This document shows, one piece after another, positions 6,985 through 13,661 of a stretch of 14,811 nt of DNA; position 1 is the first letter of the stretch, and every line of letters starts with the position of its first letter. The stretch is from assembly GCA_964486455.1 (NCBI GenBank), contig CAZAMP010000072.1, positions 1 through 14,811 on the forward strand, read 5' to 3'. The position numbers and the translations under genes are program-made. Under the pieces are notes generated by a model. That model was not told the DNA's origin. It was given only the letters and a program-made list of their open reading frames with translations, and did not search any database. The stretch comes from CAZAMP01 sp964486455 (lineage in GTDB: Bacteria > Eisenbacteria > RBG-16-71-46 > CAZAMP01).

Positions 6985-7653
6985 TCATCCCTCCGCTACG
7001 AAGTAGTCTTCGCAGTGGCGATCCCCATCCACTATGCGGGGACCCGGTTTGTGAACGATTCCACTTCCTGCACCTTTGCAGAATCCGTTGAACCACGCAC
7101 GCACCACATCACACATGACTTTGGCGTTACCGCCGCCTTGCTCCCAGTTCTCCAGGTGCGGGCACGACACATGCCGATAGACGTGCCCGCCGTCGTTCTG
7201 ACCGAACTCGGCGATCTGCGTGCACGGCATCGTCTCCAGATGGCTACTATCGAGAAACTTGAAAAGCATACTCGCGTCGCTCGTGGGTCCGCCATTCCCT
7301 TCGGCAACCTGCATCCCGATCGTCCGGCCGAACCCGGCGGCCGCGTTCGCCGCGACCTCCGCGGCTCGTTCTCCGGCAATCTCCAGACCGGCCGATACGA
7401 TGGTGGCCTCGACCTGCTCGACGTGATTGATCTGATTCTGCAGCCAATCGTGGATGCCGAACCCCTCGACCAACTCCTCGAGCGGCCGATCGTCGTTGAA
7501 TGTCTCGAAGTCGGCCGCCGTCATCCCGGCAACGCGCTCCACATCCGGCCCGAACGCATCCGCCAGCGCCGAGAAGATCGCGCCCGCCCGAAACCAATTC
7601 GTGCGGATCTTCTCGTACATGTAGACGTGTATTGGACCCAGAAAGTGACTCAT
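6985..7653 (-). CDS. Cys-rich protein of unknown function
   Basis: I do not recognise this 222-aa protein with confidence. It has no signal peptide or membrane segment, so it should be cytoplasmic. The N-terminal half (MSHFLGPIHVYMYEKI..., then HDWLQNQINHVEQVEATIV) looks helical. The C-terminal half holds five Cys in a conserved-looking layout: C144, C164 (VSCPHLENW), C181 and C192 (CDVVRAWFNGFCKG) and C214 (DRHCEDYF). The ending, where an acidic/basic strand runs into a Cys before a terminal aromatic, vaguely recalls the L-2-amino-thiazoline-4-carboxylate hydrolase or V4R-type folds; this is a weak resemblance. GGAGG 5 nt before the ATG supports the start. It is the first gene of the minus-strand run, facing the Crp/Fnr gene across a 102-bp region with a palindrome, and the next gene is an Fe-S scaffold. 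Metal, Fe-S or haem binding is a reasonable guess only. Confidence 0.7.
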   Translation of the reverse strand: MSHFLGPIHVYMYEKIRTNWFRAGAIFSALADAFGPDVERVAGMTAADFETFNDDRPLEELVEGFGIHDWLQNQINHVEQVEATIVSAGLEIAGERAAEVAANAAAGFGRTIGMQVAEGNGGPTSDASMLFKFLDSSHLETMPCTQIAEFGQNDGGHVYRHVSCPHLENWEQGGGNAKVMCDVVRAWFNGFCKGAGSGIVHKPGPRIVDGDRHCEDYFVAEG

Positions 7654-7710
7654 CGCAACCTCCCCTTTATGATAGCTGGCTTCATCTTACATCTCCACTT
7701 GTCGCGCTGG

Positions 7711-7726
7711 TATGATTTGGATCATA
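7711..7726. promoter_or_regulatory. Perfect inverted repeat, candidate FNR/Dnr-type operator
   Basis: TATGAT-TTGG-ATCATA is a perfect 6+4+6 palindrome. It lies between the divergent starts at 7653 (-) and 7756 (+). Its half-site resembles the FNR/Dnr box TTGAT-N4-ATCAA, and the downstream gene encodes an FNR-type regulator. TATGAT can also serve as a -10 hexamer on either strand (for the plus strand TTACAT at 7687-7692, spacer 18), so bound regulator could block the promoter. Autoregulation is inferred. Confidence 0.6.
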
Positions 7727-7755
7727 TCAGGCGCGAATGGACGAACGGAGGGTCG

Positions 7756-8466
7756 ATGCCCACCAGAGATGCCGAGTCGGCGCTCAGAGGAATGCCTCTC
7801 TTCGCCGATGTGCCGGACGATGAGATCGCAGATCTGGCACCACGCTGCCGAATGAGGCGTTTCGAGCGAGGAGAGACCATCTTCCACGAAGGCGACGCCG
7901 CGAACACGCTTCCCGTCGTGGCCTCGGGACGGGTCAAGGTCGTCCGATACGGAAGCTCTGGACGCCAGGTGCTCCTGGAGCAGTTCGGGCCGGGCGAGAG
8001 CTTCGGTGAGGTCGCGATCTTCGATCATCAACCCTACCCGGCCACGGCGATTGCCATGGAGAACGACACCGGACTCGTCGAGATCCCCCGGCGCGAGTTC
8101 ACGGAGTTGCTAAAACGGCATCCAGAGGTCGCGATCAAGACGATCGGGCGACTGGCCGGCCTTCTGCGCGAGACAACCCGCCGGCTCCGGGACGTGGCCG
8201 CTGAGAGGGTCGAGGAGCGGATTGCGCATCTTCTGCTGGCGTTGGACCGACGCTTGGGCCGCCCGGGGACAGACGGACGGCGGATCCCCGTGGTATTCAC
8301 GCGCCAGGAGATCGCCGCGATGGTGGGAACCACGACCGAGACCGCCATTCGCATTCTTTCGCGATGGGAGAAGAATGAGATCTTGTCCTCGGATCGGCAC
8401 GGCCTGCTGATCCGAGATGTGGCGACGCTTCGGGACATCGCCGCGGAACCGCTCGAGGAGGAGTAG
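7756..8466 (+). CDS. Crp/Fnr family transcriptional regulator
   Basis: This 236-aa regulator has a cyclic-nucleotide-binding-type sensor domain (about 13-125, with GRVKVVRYGSSGRQVLLEQFGPGESFGEVAIFD), a dimer helix (about 125-155) and a winged helix-turn-helix (181-210, FTRQEIAAMVGTTTETAIRILSRW). The recognition helix carries E195 and R199 in the E-T-x-x-R spacing used by CRP and FNR to read TGA half-sites. The cassette reads HQPYPATA and lacks the Arg-Ser that grips cAMP phosphate, and there is no N-terminal Cys cluster. A cAMP or FNR-type [4Fe-4S] sensor is therefore unlikely. A Dnr/NnrR-like NO sensor or another ligand fits better (inferred). The ATG at 7756 follows GGAGG by only 4 nt. The frame stays open upstream, but those codons cross the palindrome and look non-coding. 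The next gene begins at the base after the stop. Confidence 0.9.
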   Translation: MPTRDAESALRGMPLFADVPDDEIADLAPRCRMRRFERGETIFHEGDAANTLPVVASGRVKVVRYGSSGRQVLLEQFGPGESFGEVAIFDHQPYPATAIAMENDTGLVEIPRREFTELLKRHPEVAIKTIGRLAGLLRETTRRLRDVAAERVEERIAHLLLALDRRLGRPGTDGRRIPVVFTRQEIAAMVGTTTETAIRILSRWEKNEILSSDRHGLLIRDVATLRDIAAEPLEEE

Positions 8467-8997
8467 ATGCCGGACAGAACGGCTCTGGAAGCACTGACAA
8501 AGGACGAACTGATCGGCCTATTGGAGGATTCCGCGAAGAATTGGCTCGCGCATGATGGGCTCTGGTTCCAGGCCGTCGAGCGGCGATACGGAATGGAGGC
8601 CGCCATCGAGCTGGATGCGGAGGCGTGGCGCACCTTCACCAAGATCGAGGCCAAGCGGATCATGAAGCGACAGGCGATCGAGGCGAGCGGAGGCCTCGAG
8701 GCGCTCGATACGGCGCTCCGATTTCGACTCTACGCGCGGCTCAACGAGCAGACCGCTGTTCGCGTGGACGACAAGACGCTCGAGTTCGAGATGAACGGGT
8801 GCCGGGTGCAGGACGCGCGAAAGCGAAGAGGACTTCCCGATTTTCCGTGCAAATCCGTCGGGCTCGTGGAGTACGCGGGCTTCGCCGCGACGGTCGATCC
8901 GCGCATACGTACCGAATGCGTGTCGTGTCCGCCCGACGAGCATCCGGACGGGTATTGGTGCAAATGGAGGTTCACCCTCGACGCCGAAGGGGCCTGA
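8467..8997 (+). CDS. DUF6125-like Cys-rich protein
   Basis: The 176-aa product starts on the base after the regulator's stop codon, so the two are almost certainly co-transcribed and translationally coupled. From memory it matches DUF6125: a helical N-terminus (LTKDELIGLLEDSAKNWLAHDGLWFQAVERRYG) and a C-terminal Cys region, CRVQDARKRRGL (C112), FPCKSVG (C128), CVSCPPDEHP (C151, C154) and WCKWRF (C165). The cysteines suggest a metal, Fe-S or corrinoid/haem ligand set; the function of the family is unknown to me. There is no signal peptide or TM segment. Coupling to a Crp/Fnr-type gene suggests either a co-sensor or a regulated enzyme. It converges on the HDOD gene with a 16-bp gap. Confidence 0.75.
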   Translation: MPDRTALEALTKDELIGLLEDSAKNWLAHDGLWFQAVERRYGMEAAIELDAEAWRTFTKIEAKRIMKRQAIEASGGLEALDTALRFRLYARLNEQTAVRVDDKTLEFEMNGCRVQDARKRRGLPDFPCKSVGLVEYAGFAATVDPRIRTECVSCPPDEHPDGYWCKWRFTLDAEGA

Positions 8998-9002
8998 CCC
9001 CA

Positions 9003-9032
9003 CCGGTCTCGTCTTACGAATGGCGGGACCGG
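9003..9032. terminator. Hairpin between convergent genes, possible bidirectional terminator
   Basis: CCGGTCTCG (9003-9011) pairs with CGGGACCGG (9024-9032) around a 12-nt loop, with one wobble pair. It spans the 16-bp gap between the convergent genes and the last codons of the minus-strand gene. No clear T-run follows on either side, so terminator function is uncertain. Confidence 0.4.
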
Positions 9033-10993
9033 CGCCTAGGATCACGCATCTCTCCACCCCCATCGATCTCGAGCACGCGCACGACACCCTCTCTGGGCGC
9101 AGTGCACGCCAAGAGACTGCGCTGGGGATGAAAGGCGAGGCCGGCTCCGAGCAGGCAATATCGGTCGTTGTCCGGTGCGAACTCGAGATCTCCCACACAC
9201 GTCCACGAATCGCAGCGCCAGATGTAGACGTGTCCATCGCGCGACAGCGTCGCGAGCAAGCGACCGCCGAACGAATGTGAGATCCGAACCACACCGTCCG
9301 CATGACGATGGAGGATCTCTCTACAGCTCCCGTCCCCCGGATCCCAGATTCGAACGCCGCAATCCTCGGAACCGGACGCAATGTATTCTCCGCTGGGTGC
9401 CCAATCGACGCAGCAAACGGGCGCGGCATGGCCGCTCAAGGCCCTGCGAAACTGTCGCGTGGCGATGTCCCAGAGCGCGATGGAGCCGTCGGCCGAGGCG
9501 GATGCAAGTGTGTGACCACCAGGCCCCCAGGAGAGGTCGGTGATCATCCCCCGCTGCCATCCTAGAGGGTTTGACGGTTCCTCTGGTCGGGTTTCGCTCC
9601 GGTTACAGAGCGTAACGGCCCCACGGGCCCCGCCGGTCGCGATCAAACGGTGGTCGGACGACCAGGCCAGCGCGTGTATCCCCACGTCGTCGACGACGAT
9701 CGTCCGGAGGCGGCGAAGGCTTTCGCGATCGAGAAGCCGGACGCTCCCATCGTCTCCCCCTACCGCCAACGATTCATTGTTCGGAGACCAGGTCAGACCG
9801 GTCGCCGCCCCGTCGAGCGCATCGGACTGGCCCTGTTCTCGCCAGGTCTCGGCCGACCAAGTACGGACGCAGCCATCCCGAAACGTCATCGCCAAGGTGG
9901 CGCCGAAGGGCGACCATCCAAGGTCGGTGACGGGACCGAATGCGTTCGTGTCGATCGCAATCCGTTCGGCGCCGGAGGCCGCGTCAGCATCGATAACCGG
10001 GTCCGATGCTTCGACGTCCTCCTGGGCAAGCTCGATCGTCACCTTCTCGGACAAGCGTTTCCGGTCGTCCTCCAAGGCATGCGGCGGCATGGCAAGGTTG
10101 GTGTGTGCCAGGAGCGGCGAAACTTCGTCGAGCGCTTCGCGTACGAAGGCATCCAGGTCATGCGCGGGCCGATCGAGACGGTCCCAGAGCGACGGCGTCA
10201 GGTACTCCCCGAGTGATGCCGACCCGCTCCCGTCGCCCAGGCCCACCCGATGGGCAAGCTCGTTTGCAACGTGAACGATACCGCTGAGCGACCAGTCCCC
10301 CCACGATCGAACGTGGGAGCGATGGTCGTCATGATGCCTTCGGACCGCTTCGACGATCCCGGCGTCGATAGCCATCCGTTCCAGAATCTCGGCTCCAATC
10401 TGCGCATGAACCGGATAACGCGTGATTTCGGCGCGAAGGACTCGCCGCTCGGCATCGCCCGCACGCAACCCTTCCGATCGGCAGAGATCCACAACGCTTT
10501 GATAGAGATTCGGCTCTGCACTGGCGATGGCGAGCTTTCCATAGTCATGAAGGAGCCCAGCCATGAACGCGTCTTCGGGTGCGACGCATCGCGCGACGCG
10601 CGTGAGCGACCGAGAGATCACGGCGACCACGAGGAGGTGCGCGGCAATACGTCTCACCAACTCCCCACCATTTGACGCGAAGCTGCAGACGCCTTGCTGG
10701 AGGGCACATGAGAGAATCACGCGGCGACCGAGGGTTCGAACGGCCGCTTCGATGTCGGTCGCGGGCTCGCGCGTCTGATAAACAGGTGAGCCTGCGAGCT
10801 TCATAATCCGGGATGCCAGATCCGGGGCCTTTTCCACGACCGCGGCCAGCGTCCGATTATTGCTATTGATGCTGTCACCGGCTTCGTCCATGACGGCGAG
10901 TAGATTGGCGGAGAGCGACGAGCGCGCGGCAAGGTCTTCCAGCCCGGGAATGGGCCGGCGGCGAATTGGCTTCTGCTGCTGTATTGGCTGCAT
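9014..10993 (-). CDS. HDOD domain-WD40 seven-blade propeller fusion protein
   Basis: The chosen ATG at 10991-10993 gives 659 aa; a GTG at 11029 would add 12 residues but has no visible ribosome site. Residues about 15-300 form an HDOD domain (PIPGLEDLAARSSLSANLLAVMDEA, LASRIMKLAGSPVY, AAVRTLGRRVI), and an intact HD dyad occurs in FMAGLLHDYGKLAIA (H149, D150). Isolated HDOD proteins are usually regulatory rather than hydrolytic, though HD is retained here. After an acidic linker (about 310-350), seven WD40 repeats follow, with blades such as GMITDLSWGPGGHTLASAS...ALWD and APVCCVDWAPSGEYIASGS...RIWD. That would close a complete propeller, probably a protein-docking platform. There is no signal peptide, so it should be cytoplasmic. 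No operon partner is evident, and the fusion is uncommon as far as I know. Confidence 0.88.
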   Translation of the reverse strand: MQPIQQQKPIRRRPIPGLEDLAARSSLSANLLAVMDEAGDSINSNNRTLAAVVEKAPDLASRIMKLAGSPVYQTREPATDIEAAVRTLGRRVILSCALQQGVCSFASNGGELVRRIAAHLLVVAVISRSLTRVARCVAPEDAFMAGLLHDYGKLAIASAEPNLYQSVVDLCRSEGLRAGDAERRVLRAEITRYPVHAQIGAEILERMAIDAGIVEAVRRHHDDHRSHVRSWGDWSLSGIVHVANELAHRVGLGDGSGSASLGEYLTPSLWDRLDRPAHDLDAFVREALDEVSPLLAHTNLAMPPHALEDDRKRLSEKVTIELAQEDVEASDPVIDADAASGAERIAIDTNAFGPVTDLGWSPFGATLAMTFRDGCVRTWSAETWREQGQSDALDGAATGLTWSPNNESLAVGGDDGSVRLLDRESLRRLRTIVVDDVGIHALAWSSDHRLIATGGARGAVTLCNRSETRPEEPSNPLGWQRGMITDLSWGPGGHTLASASADGSIALWDIATRQFRRALSGHAAPVCCVDWAPSGEYIASGSEDCGVRIWDPGDGSCREILHRHADGVVRISHSFGGRLLATLSRDGHVYIWRCDSWTCVGDLEFAPDNDRYCLLGAGLAFHPQRSLLACTAPREGVVRVLEIDGGGEMRDPRRRSRHS

Positions 10994-11197
10994 CGTTTGT
11001 CCGCCCCAACGAAACCGGCCGTCCGACACGAGGACCGCGCCGGGTCCTGGAAATCACGTCGATGCAGCACATCGGTGCCCGTCCTGATATTCGTCGGTTG
11101 GATCGGGGCTGATCATTAAAGCAGGGACATCGATCGAGGTGGGCTGGATCGACGTTCCGGGAGAACGACTGCGGGTGCGCGAACGGATTGCAGGCGG

Positions 11198-11231
11198 GCG
11201 GCCCGACACGGCGTGTGCACGGTCGGGCCGT
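11198..11231. other. Stem-loop downstream of the propeller gene
   Basis: CGGCCCGAC (11199-11207) pairs with GTCGGGCCG (11222-11230), and a further G-T pair is possible outside. The loop itself contains CGTGTGCACG, which can fold again. It begins about 28 bp past the stop codon of the minus-strand propeller gene. No T-tract follows on the minus strand, so it may be a weak terminator or an RNA-stability stem. The rest of 11030-11258 shows nothing recognisable. Confidence 0.4.
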
Positions 11232-11258
11232 TCATAGCATGTTGGCGCCTGGTAGTAC

Positions 11259-12515
11259 CTATCGGCTGGCGATCTTCTCCTGCCCCATCCGGTAGGCAAT
11301 GACCGACACCGGCTCGGGTTCTTCTTCGGCCTCTTCTGCCTCGTCCCCACCAAGCTGAGCCATGAAGGCGCTCAGCAGATCGGTGACAACGTAGATCCGA
11401 TCCTTGCCGAAGAAGATGGCGTCCTCGTTTGGATCTCCCTCACCCTTGAGATCGACCCGGCGGACGTAGTGCCCTTCCGGGTCATACACATCGAGGCTCG
11501 CGAACACACCGTCGGCGCGGTCGTACATTCCGCGGCTGGAGAGCACCCAAAGGCTTCCATCGTTGCGATAAGCAACCTGATTGACCGTCATGTGGGTCTC
11601 GGAAACCTCAAACGTGGAGCCTGGATTCCAGCGGGTAATCCCCGTGTACATTCTGTGAAAGCGGTTCTTCTCGGCTTCGGTCCGAGGCATGAGCTCGTAG
11701 CCCTCGCGCGCGATCACGTAGAGAAGCTCGCCATCCGAATTCCAGACGTGGATCCGATAGTCGTCGAAATCCAGCGACGCCGCCACACGACCGTCGGTGC
11801 TGAGCCCCCAGCGCCGCTCGAAACCCGAGAAGCTCTGCTCGACGAACTTCATGCCGCCATATTGCGTCTCACGCGATCGTTCCGCGAAGTGGGCGAGTTC
11901 GTTACCGTCGGCATCGAACGATTTGAGATAGGTGATCTGTACCTGCTTGCCTTCCGCCTGCTGCATCCGCGCACCGGCCAGCAGGAGGCGATCCTCGAGC
12001 GCATTTCCGACGAAGACGAGCTGAAACCCGCCGCCCTCCGGCTCCGGCAGCGGGAAGTTGCCGGCCGGATCTCCGGCCGTGGTCAGCTGTACGATCTTCC
12101 CGGGGAAGATCTGCAGCACGCCGACGGTCTCGCCGAACCCAATGAACATGTCATAAGATCCGCGAAACTCGCCCGGCCCCTCGCCCTCGCGCCCGATCGT
12201 TCGTTGATACTCCCCGTCCGGTGAGTACACGTGAATCTCGGAAAGCTGGCCGTCAAGAAGGAAGACATCTCCCGATTCGACCTCGATGAGCTTGGAGATG
12301 ACGCCGAAGAGAACCTCCTCGTCGTCGTACCCACCGACCCGCCAGACCTCTTCGAGATCGACTTCGATGCTTTCCACGGCTGTCTCGGGATTGAGAAAGT
12401 GCGTCACACCGTCTCTTACGACCTCTTCCCCCTCCCACGCGGCGAGCGCAGGGAGCGCCAGAAGAATCATGAACACGCCGAAGCGCGCGATCGTACGAAA
12501 CAACACCTTGACCAT
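11259..12515 (-). CDS. Exported 6-bladed beta-propeller (NHL-type) protein
   Basis: Using the ATG at 12513-12515 the protein has 418 aa. The start is uncertain: GTG 12527 and TTG 12530 are in frame and none has a good ribosome site, but this ATG begins a clean signal peptide (MVKVLFRTIARFGVFMILLALPALAAW). The mature part shows NHL/6-bladed propeller features: GDVFLLDGQLSEIHVYSPDGEY, QRTIGREGEGPGEFRG, YRIHVWNSDGELLYVIAREG, GSLWVLSSRGMYD and FASLDVYDPEGHYVRRVDL. Such proteins occur in the periplasm or on the surface and bind ligands or proteins; the function here is unknown. The C-terminus has an acidic run (GGDEAEEAEEEPEP) before a basic tail. No partner gene is adjacent, and it appears to be a single-gene unit. 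Confidence 0.82.
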   Translation of the reverse strand: MVKVLFRTIARFGVFMILLALPALAAWEGEEVVRDGVTHFLNPETAVESIEVDLEEVWRVGGYDDEEVLFGVISKLIEVESGDVFLLDGQLSEIHVYSPDGEYQRTIGREGEGPGEFRGSYDMFIGFGETVGVLQIFPGKIVQLTTAGDPAGNFPLPEPEGGGFQLVFVGNALEDRLLLAGARMQQAEGKQVQITYLKSFDADGNELAHFAERSRETQYGGMKFVEQSFSGFERRWGLSTDGRVAASLDFDDYRIHVWNSDGELLYVIAREGYELMPRTEAEKNRFHRMYTGITRWNPGSTFEVSETHMTVNQVAYRNDGSLWVLSSRGMYDRADGVFASLDVYDPEGHYVRRVDLKGEGDPNEDAIFFGKDRIYVVTDLLSAFMAQLGGDEAEEAEEEPEPVSVIAYRMGQEKIASR

Positions 12516-12530
12516 CCTTTCATTCACCAA

Positions 12531-12787
12531 AACGGGAGAACGGCCGCCGACCGGTCGGCGCCATCATGTCGCAGGCCATCATGGTAATCGATCCCGGGGT
12601 GCGAGCGCGCAAGAAGCCGCGCATTGATTAGCATGAGGTATGAAGCCGGAGTCGCGGTCAACTTCAAGACCAGAATTCGCCGGCTGTACGCCCAGACGGG
12701 CGCATCGAGCCATCCGCGATCCTTCAGACCCGGCGCCCGACGGGATCATGCAGGGTCAGCCGCGCAGGCGACGGGTGGCCGCAATCG
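12531..12787. other. Intergenic stretch without recognisable gene
   Basis: Between the propeller gene and the miniprotein gene I see no ORF with a ribosome site, no tRNA-like fold and no clear terminator. Plus-strand ORFs here read as Arg/Pro/Ser-rich shadows, partly antisense to the miniprotein. Confidence 0.5.
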
Positions 12788-12898
12788 CTATTTCTTCTCC
12801 TTCTTCTCTCGCTTCAGCTTCCGCTTCTCTTTGGGGGTAAGCTGAGATTTCTTCTGCTCCTCGCGCTTACCTCTGTCCTTTTTGCCCTTCGTACCCAT
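12788..12898 (-). CDS. Lys-rich 36-aa miniprotein
   Basis: This short ORF encodes 36 aa, starting MGTKGKKDRGKREEQKK and continuing SQLTPKEKRKLKREKKEKK. Nearly half the residues are Lys or Arg; there is no aromatic and no Cys. AGGAG lies 7 nt before the ATG, a strong ribosome site for so short a frame, which is the main evidence that it is expressed. A short hinge (SQLTPKEK) separates two charged segments likely to be helical. I recall similar Lys-rich miniproteins annotated as hypothetical in environmental bacteria, but cannot name a family. Nucleic-acid or ribosome association is plausible from charge alone. It is flanked by gaps on both sides and so probably transcribed alone. Confidence 0.65.
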   Translation of the reverse strand: MGTKGKKDRGKREEQKKSQLTPKEKRKLKREKKEKK

Positions 12899-13060
12899 CT
12901 CTACTCTCCTGCTCTGCGCACGCTTGAATGATCCAGAGGCCGAACGACCTCAATCCAGCTTGTTGAGATTACCAAACGAACTCACCCGACGTCATCGCGA
13001 AAGGTCTCAAACCGAAGAGGCGGTTAGTGGGTTGTTGTTCCCCACGGCCCCTCTCCACTG

Positions 13061-13066
13061 TACACT
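13061..13066 (+). promoter_or_regulatory. Candidate -10 for a leaderless transcript
   Basis: TACACT lies 6 bp before the ATG at 13073, so transcription could begin at or next to the start codon. The hexamer resembles the TAGACT boxes at 2929 and 4662. No good ribosome site precedes the ATG. No -35 at ideal distance is visible. Confidence 0.3.
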
Positions 13067-13072
13067 GCCCGG

Positions 13073-13651
13073 ATGATGGTCCAATCTCGCCAGCCGCTGC
13101 CCGTTTGGCTCCAGTACATCGTGCTTTTCGTCGGGGGCGCCATTGTGCTTCTGTTCACTCCCCCGGGCGAGCTTCTCCGATCCTACGTCTACACGCACTT
13201 GCGTCAGACCACGTCGGTTCTGACGCAAGGCTACGACGCCGACATCATACGCGAATTTCGGCTCGGTTCGGACTATCAGTTCGTGAGGCGCGTCAGGGAG
13301 CTCACCTCGCGGGACGCGGTCATTCTCATGACGGACCAGAGTGCGCCGTCTTCCTTGAATTCGCTCATGGCAAAGAGCCAGCTGTGGACAACGTACTTCC
13401 TCTACCCGCGCCGAGTGCTCTATCTGCACCAGCAGGGCATCCCGTGGTACGAGAAGGCGCGCTGGCTCATCACCGACGGTAAGGCGTCGGTCGATTGGAT
13501 CGCACCGGAGTTCGACATCCGACGCGATCCGGAGCAACCCGACTGCGTTCCATTCAACATGGGGTGGTATCTCTCGCAGGTCCGCGCCGGGCGGATACCG
13601 CTTCAGTACGCTCCCCCGAGCCCACCCTCCGGGCATCCGAAAAAACGATGA
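13073..13651 (+). CDS. Single-TM protein of unknown function next to a GT-C glycosyltransferase
   Basis: I do not recognise this 192-aa protein. It begins MMV, so the start could also be 13076. Residues about 12-30 (LQYIVLFVGGAIVLLFTPPG) form one membrane anchor. The remainder is soluble: SDYQFVRRVRELTSRDAVILMTDQ, then TTYFLYPRRVLYL, WLITDGKASVDWIAPEFDI and a proline-rich end. The pattern 'dAVILMTDQ ... FLYPRRV ... WLITDG' looks like an alpha/beta domain of the type that accompanies membrane glycosyltransferases, a guess from layout. Its stop is 10 bp before the next gene's GTG, and the GAGG that may serve that gene overlaps the end of this frame, so coupling is likely. The anchored domain probably faces the periplasm. 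Confidence 0.72.
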   Translation: MMVQSRQPLPVWLQYIVLFVGGAIVLLFTPPGELLRSYVYTHLRQTTSVLTQGYDADIIREFRLGSDYQFVRRVRELTSRDAVILMTDQSAPSSLNSLMAKSQLWTTYFLYPRRVLYLHQQGIPWYEKARWLITDGKASVDWIAPEFDIRRDPEQPDCVPFNMGWYLSQVRAGRIPLQYAPPSPPSGHPKKR

Positions 13652-13661
13652 GGCCGCCGTC

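Noticed and set aside
7015..7755. Regulator extended upstream to 7015
   Set aside because: The extension is antisense to the 222-aa gene and crosses the palindrome and promoter region. The ATG at 7756 begins the normal family N-terminus.
8518..9429. 303-aa minus-strand ORF
   Set aside because: Shadow of the DUF6125-like gene and of the WD40 gene in another frame.
12624..12845. Plus-strand ORFs ending in Phe/Ser-rich repeats
   Set aside because: The Phe/Ser run is the antisense of the Lys codons of the miniprotein.
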